Below the pieces are notes generated by a model that was given only the letters and a program-made list of their open reading frames with translations, had not been told where the DNA came from and did no database searches. DNA of 64,000 nt from contig JAWMQO010000005.1 in assembly GCA_033283325.1 (NCBI GenBank), forward strand, positions 186,001-250,000. Direction: 5' to 3'. A program made the position numbers and the translations under genes. The number at the start of each line of letters is the position of its first letter. The first letter of the stretch is position 1. Source of the stretch: Mangrovimicrobium sp033283325. Its GTDB lineage: Bacteria; Pseudomonadota; Gammaproteobacteria; Pseudomonadales; Halieaceae. Below are positions 60,777 to 64,000 of the stretch, one piece after another.

Positions 60777-63123
60777 ACTTCTCTCCGCCAGCGCCACGAT
60801 TGGCAACGCCAAACGCGCGGATTACTTCGATGCGGCGTAGCAGTTCGCGGAGTTCGTGCACTACTGCCAGGCGCGACTCCTTCAGCGAATCGATACCGCC
60901 CTGCGTCAACTTCCGGCTTTGTAACATGCGATAGCCGTTGCTGAACAGTAGTTTACCAATGGAAGACTCGCTGGATATGCGCCGCTGCAGGTAGGCCTGG
61001 TGGCCGTACTTGAGTGCCACCTTCACGCACTCGCCTTCCTCCAGGGACTCCCAGGGTTCGGTGCGTGCCAGCACGCTGGCGACCACGATGTAGGCTTCGG
61101 CGTAGGTGAGCAGGGTCACATGGGCCACCTGGGGGCTCATGGTGCGCAGGAGCTGGGTGACCCCGGCGGCGCCGGTTTCCACAACCTGCTCCCAGTCGGC
61201 GGCGTAGTGGCGCATTTCCGCGTGGATCTGCTGGTGAAATTCCTGCGTGGGAGCGTAGAAGAATTCGAACTTGAACAGGTCCCGCAGGTGATCGACCTCG
61301 CCCCAGAAAACCCCCAGTGGGTCGCCCGCCGGCGCTTCCAGCGCTTTCAGCAGGGACAGCTCGATAATCGCCTTGTTGACGAAAAAGTGGATCACGGTGT
61401 TGCGGTAGTAGCTGGCCACCGGGTGTTGTTCCAGGCCAATGCCGTAGACGACCTCGGGGCCCTCGTCGTAGCGGGTGACGATGTTCTCGTCGATCATGAT
61501 CCCCAGCAGGCCCTCCATCTGGTCGGCAAAACTGCGGTCGAAATCCGCGGAGATGCGCAGCTCCCGCTGCTCTGCCCAGGCCAGCAGCAACTGGAGTTCC
61601 TCCACCAGTTCCGCCTCGGTGAGGGCCCGCGGCGCCGCGCCCAGCAGGCTCATGGTCACCAGGGATGGGAAAGTGATCGGGGTGACCTGGTTGGCCTGTA
61701 CCGCAACCTCGAAGGCGATTTTCGACAGGGCCAGGCGATCACTGGGTTCCGGCGCCCGGGGCAGTACCACGGGCTTGCCGATATTCATGTAGACCTTGCC
61801 CATGGGCCGGGCGAGGCTGCGCACGTAGCCGACAAACCACTTCAGGGACTCCGCGCCCTTGCTTTCCCCGGTCTGTTCCGTGGCGTACTCCTCGACATCG
61901 CGAATGATGTCGTAGCTGATGGAGATGGGCACGATATGGATATTCTCGGCCTGGCTGTCGTGGCAGGCCTCCAGTACGTATTTCAGCAGGCCGTAGCGCG
62001 GCGGCATGAGCTTGCCCAGGCGCGAGCGGGTGCCCTCGAAGGCCCAGTTCATCGGGAAGCGCTTTTCCATCAGGTAGCCGATGTAGTGGCGCAGGGTCAG
62101 CTTGTAGAGTTCGTTGTCCTGGAAGCTGCGCCTGATGAAAATGGCACCGGACCGTCGCAGCAGGTGGCCGAAGCCGGGAAAGTCGAGGTTGGCGCCGCCG
62201 AACATGTGGGGCATCGGGAAGTCGTTGTCGAAGAGTACCTTGGGCACGACGAAACCGTCGAGGTAGGTCTTGTGGGTCCACAGCAGGATCGAGGGATTGT
62301 TGCGCACCACTGTGCGCAGTTCCTCCATGGCATGGGGGTCGAAGACGATTTCGTCCTCGTAGCCAAGGCGCAGGCAGTAGTTGCAGAAGCGGGAAAATAT
62401 ATCCAGCCAGAAGGAGGTCGGCGTAGAGACCATTTCCTCCATGTACTCCGCAGCCTCGTCCAGCAGGTCCTTGACCGGGCGCTGCTGTTCCTCGGCGAGA
62501 GTTTCAACCGCGCGGTGGAAGTCGCCGCTGGACATCAGGGTGGCGGCGACGTGCCGCGGCACCTTGTAGCGGCTGCCCTTGAGCTGGCGCTCGGCGATGT
62601 CCAGCGCCACTGCCGCCTGCCGGGCGACGAAACTGGCCAGTCCGGAGTCCACTGTCGCCCGCGATTCCGCGCGGTGTTGCTCGAAGCGCAGGCGCAGGTT
62701 TTCCAGGCTGTCCGGCGCGCCGGCGATAAGGTGTACCCGCTCCGGGTGGCGGCGAAGGATGCTCTCCCCGCGGCGGGCAGAGGGTTGGCGCGGATCGCCG
62801 GTGAGCATCTGCCGCCCCAGGCCGAACAGGCCCGAGGCGTCGTCAGGGGCGATCCAGTGCACCCGCAGTGGCACGATGAGGGTTTCCGGTGGCAACGCCA
62901 GGGCCAGGGAGAGGTGGCCGCTCTGGTAACCACTGCGTTCGTCCTTGAGGTCGATGCGAATCTGTGGCGGTGGCGCGCCGCTCCCGCCACCCGGGTCGTG
63001 CCTGCTGACCCACTCACTGAGAAGCTGTTCCTCGAGGTCGTTACGGGCGTCGAGGATGAACAGGACCTGGCGCGATTCGGCCTGCGCCCAGGGATTGCTG
63101 CGGGGATAAATTCGTTCAGGCAT
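60766..63123 (-). CDS. plsB: glycerol-3-phosphate 1-O-acyltransferase
   Basis: A 785-residue PlsB-like acyltransferase (Escherichia coli 807). The catalytic HX4D box is His284-Lys-Thr-Tyr-Leu-Asp289 (SILLWTHKTYLDGF), followed by block II GGANLDFPGFGHLLRRSGAIFIRRSF, block III NWAFEGTRSRLGKLMPPRYGLLKY and block IV NIHIVPISISYD. It transfers an acyl chain to position 1 of glycerol-3-phosphate at the inner membrane. The HKTYLD form differs from the HRSHMD of enterobacterial PlsB and the N-terminus lacks the first 30 or so residues of that protein, so it belongs to a divergent branch. It overlaps plsC by one base at its start (TAATG). Confidence 0.93.
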   Translation of the reverse strand: MPERIYPRSNPWAQAESRQVLFILDARNDLEEQLLSEWVSRHDPGGGSGAPPPQIRIDLKDERSGYQSGHLSLALALPPETLIVPLRVHWIAPDDASGLFGLGRQMLTGDPRQPSARRGESILRRHPERVHLIAGAPDSLENLRLRFEQHRAESRATVDSGLASFVARQAAVALDIAERQLKGSRYKVPRHVAATLMSSGDFHRAVETLAEEQQRPVKDLLDEAAEYMEEMVSTPTSFWLDIFSRFCNYCLRLGYEDEIVFDPHAMEELRTVVRNNPSILLWTHKTYLDGFVVPKVLFDNDFPMPHMFGGANLDFPGFGHLLRRSGAIFIRRSFQDNELYKLTLRHYIGYLMEKRFPMNWAFEGTRSRLGKLMPPRYGLLKYVLEACHDSQAENIHIVPISISYDIIRDVEEYATEQTGESKGAESLKWFVGYVRSLARPMGKVYMNIGKPVVLPRAPEPSDRLALSKIAFEVAVQANQVTPITFPSLVTMSLLGAAPRALTEAELVEELQLLLAWAEQRELRISADFDRSFADQMEGLLGIMIDENIVTRYDEGPEVVYGIGLEQHPVASYYRNTVIHFFVNKAIIELSLLKALEAPAGDPLGVFWGEVDHLRDLFKFEFFYAPTQEFHQQIHAEMRHYAADWEQVVETGAAGVTQLLRTMSPQVAHVTLLTYAEAYIVVASVLARTEPWESLEEGECVKVALKYGHQAYLQRRISSESSIGKLLFSNGYRMLQSRKLTQGGIDSLKESRLAVVHELRELLRRIEVIRAFGVANRGAGGEKYEA

Positions 63124-64000
63124 TAAGGGGTATTGGTCACCTTGGCTTTACTCTTGGGCTTTGCGCGACTGACTGCCTTTCGCGGCGCCGTTTTTGTTTT
63201 GCTCGGGGCTTTTGCTTTGGTCACCGCCGTGGCCTTGCTTGCAGCCTTGGCCTTGGCCTTGGTCTTGGCGGCAGGTTTTGCTTCTGGCGCTGCCCTGGGT
63301 TTGCGCTGAGCCCTGGTTTTTGGTGGAGCATCCGCCTTGGCTGGAGCGGTGGCCTGTGTCTTTGAAGTGGTCGGCGCAGCCGGCTTCTCCGCTTGCGGCG
63401 CGGGCTCCAGTGGCTGGCCGAGTGCAGCGAGGTACATGTTCCGCACCTCGCGCACATGCTCGTCGACGCTGTGGCGGCGCCACTGAGTGGTATCCACCGG
63501 CGGCAATACCTCGACCTTGACCGTGGCCGGCCGGTAGACGAACTCGCCCTTGGGCGCGACGTCGCCGGCATTGTGGATGACAATCGGGATGATCGGCACC
63601 TTGGCCTGCATGGCCACGTGAAAGGCGCCCTTCTTGAAGCGCGCTAGGGTCGGCGAGACTGTGCGGGTGCCCTCCGGGGCCATCACCACCGATTTGCCTT
63701 CCGTGTGCATCACATCGACCAGGGCGTTGACCGAGCGAATGGCCGCCCGCGGATTCGAGCGATCGATGAACACCACCCCGGCGTACTCCATGATCCGCCC
63801 GATAAGGGGAGACTCGGTCTTGATTTCCTGCTTGCCGACGCTGGCGAAGTCCCGTCGCAGCAGGTGGGCGAGGATGACGACATCGGCCTTGCTCTGGTGA
63901 TTGAATACGAACACGCAGGGGCGCGAGGACCACAGGTATTGCTCGCCCTTTACCTTCAGGCGCAGGCCAATCAGCGCGCTGGCGGTATCGGCGAAGGTGG
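63123..64000 (-). CDS. plsC: 1-acyl-glycerol-3-phosphate acyltransferase with Lys/Ala/Pro tail, 5' truncated
   Basis: The frame is open to the window edge, so the N-terminus is missing; about 292 residues are visible. The HX4D box is in VFVFNHQSKADVVILAHLLRRDF, and other PlsC blocks are VVFIDRSNPRAAIRSVNALVD, VVMAPEGTRTVSPTLARFKKGAFHVAMQAKVPIIPIVIHNAG. It would make phosphatidic acid from lysophosphatidic acid. The last 95 or so residues are a low-complexity lysine/alanine/proline/threonine tail (for example AAKTKAKAKAASKATAVTKAK), resembling histone H1-like or AlgP tails and absent from usual PlsC. It is followed at a one-base overlap by plsB and then gpsA. Confidence 0.9.
   Translation of the reverse strand, partial: TFADTASALIGLRLKVKGEQYLWSSRPCVFVFNHQSKADVVILAHLLRRDFASVGKQEIKTESPLIGRIMEYAGVVFIDRSNPRAAIRSVNALVDVMHTEGKSVVMAPEGTRTVSPTLARFKKGAFHVAMQAKVPIIPIVIHNAGDVAPKGEFVYRPATVKVEVLPPVDTTQWRRHSVDEHVREVRNMYLAALGQPLEPAPQAEKPAAPTTSKTQATAPAKADAPPKTRAQRKPRAAPEAKPAAKTKAKAKAASKATAVTKAKAPSKTKTAPRKAVSRAKPKSKAKVTNTP

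Overview
The window is 64 kb of GC-rich chromosomal DNA from a Gram-negative bacterium. TonB-dependent receptors, outer-membrane barrels, PldA, a PlsB/PlsC lipid route, a FinR/Fpr-type pair and RimK point to a gammaproteobacterium. The mix of a TPR-sulfotransferase beside a TonB receptor, a MoxR/DUF58/DUF4350/DUF4129 cluster and an Npt-like transporter resembles marine Cellvibrionales/Halieaceae-type genomes; this placement is inference from gene content only. I saw no rRNA, tRNA, CRISPR array, prophage, transposase or integrase. Coding density is high, most genes lie in tightly overlapping operons, and the few long gaps are filled with palindromic repeats.

Layout. 1-2.7 kb: the 3' part of a TonB receptor and a small exported protein. 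2.7-10.3 kb: a seven-gene minus-strand operon (membrane protein, RDD, SpoIIM-like, DUF4129, DUF4350, MoxR, DUF58), a membrane/envelope chaperone-type system of largely unknown output. 10.4-17.1 kb: a peptide ABC transporter with two tandem paralogous binding lipoproteins, two permeases and one fused double ATPase. 17.3-22 kb: carboxymuconolactone decarboxylase-like protein, sulfatase, YbdG-like channel, porin. 22-25.6 kb: aspartoacylase-like enzyme, RimK, a RimB-like retropepsin and an MscS channel. 25.7-30 kb: CorA-like transporter, a palindromic element, and a three-gene ABC-2 efflux system. 30.3-34.7 kb: FAD glycerol-3-phosphate dehydrogenase, phospholipase A, SulP transporter. 34.7-35.2 kb: tandem repeat block. 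35.2-39.4 kb: fpr divergent from a FinR-like LysR, a small exported protein, and a LysR/DUF2218/PepSY group. 39.6-42.6 kb: divergent aminotransferase and gamma-glutamylputrescine synthetase-like genes (polyamine use). 42.7-49.5 kb: barrel protein, then a TonB receptor, TPR-sulfotransferase and amidohydrolase in one operon. 49.6-52.4 kb: LuxR, HupE/UreJ-like protein, parvulin. 52.6-59.7 kb: alanine dehydrogenase, M48 protease, Npt-like transporter, Tat-exported aldo/keto reductase, MltD, PbpG. 59.8-64 kb: plsC-plsB-gpsA, glycerophospholipid synthesis.

The most unusual structure is non-coding. Two families of palindromic elements each keep a constant core while the long outer arms differ completely between copies yet remain almost perfectly complementary within a copy. 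The few arm mismatches I found are G-U compatible on one strand, as is the case for a further 22-bp stem at 39.4 kb. Among the genes, the translationally coupled TonB receptor/sulfotransferase pair, the RimB-RimK-deacylase group and the PlsC protein with a lysine-alanine-proline tail are the best candidates for new biology.
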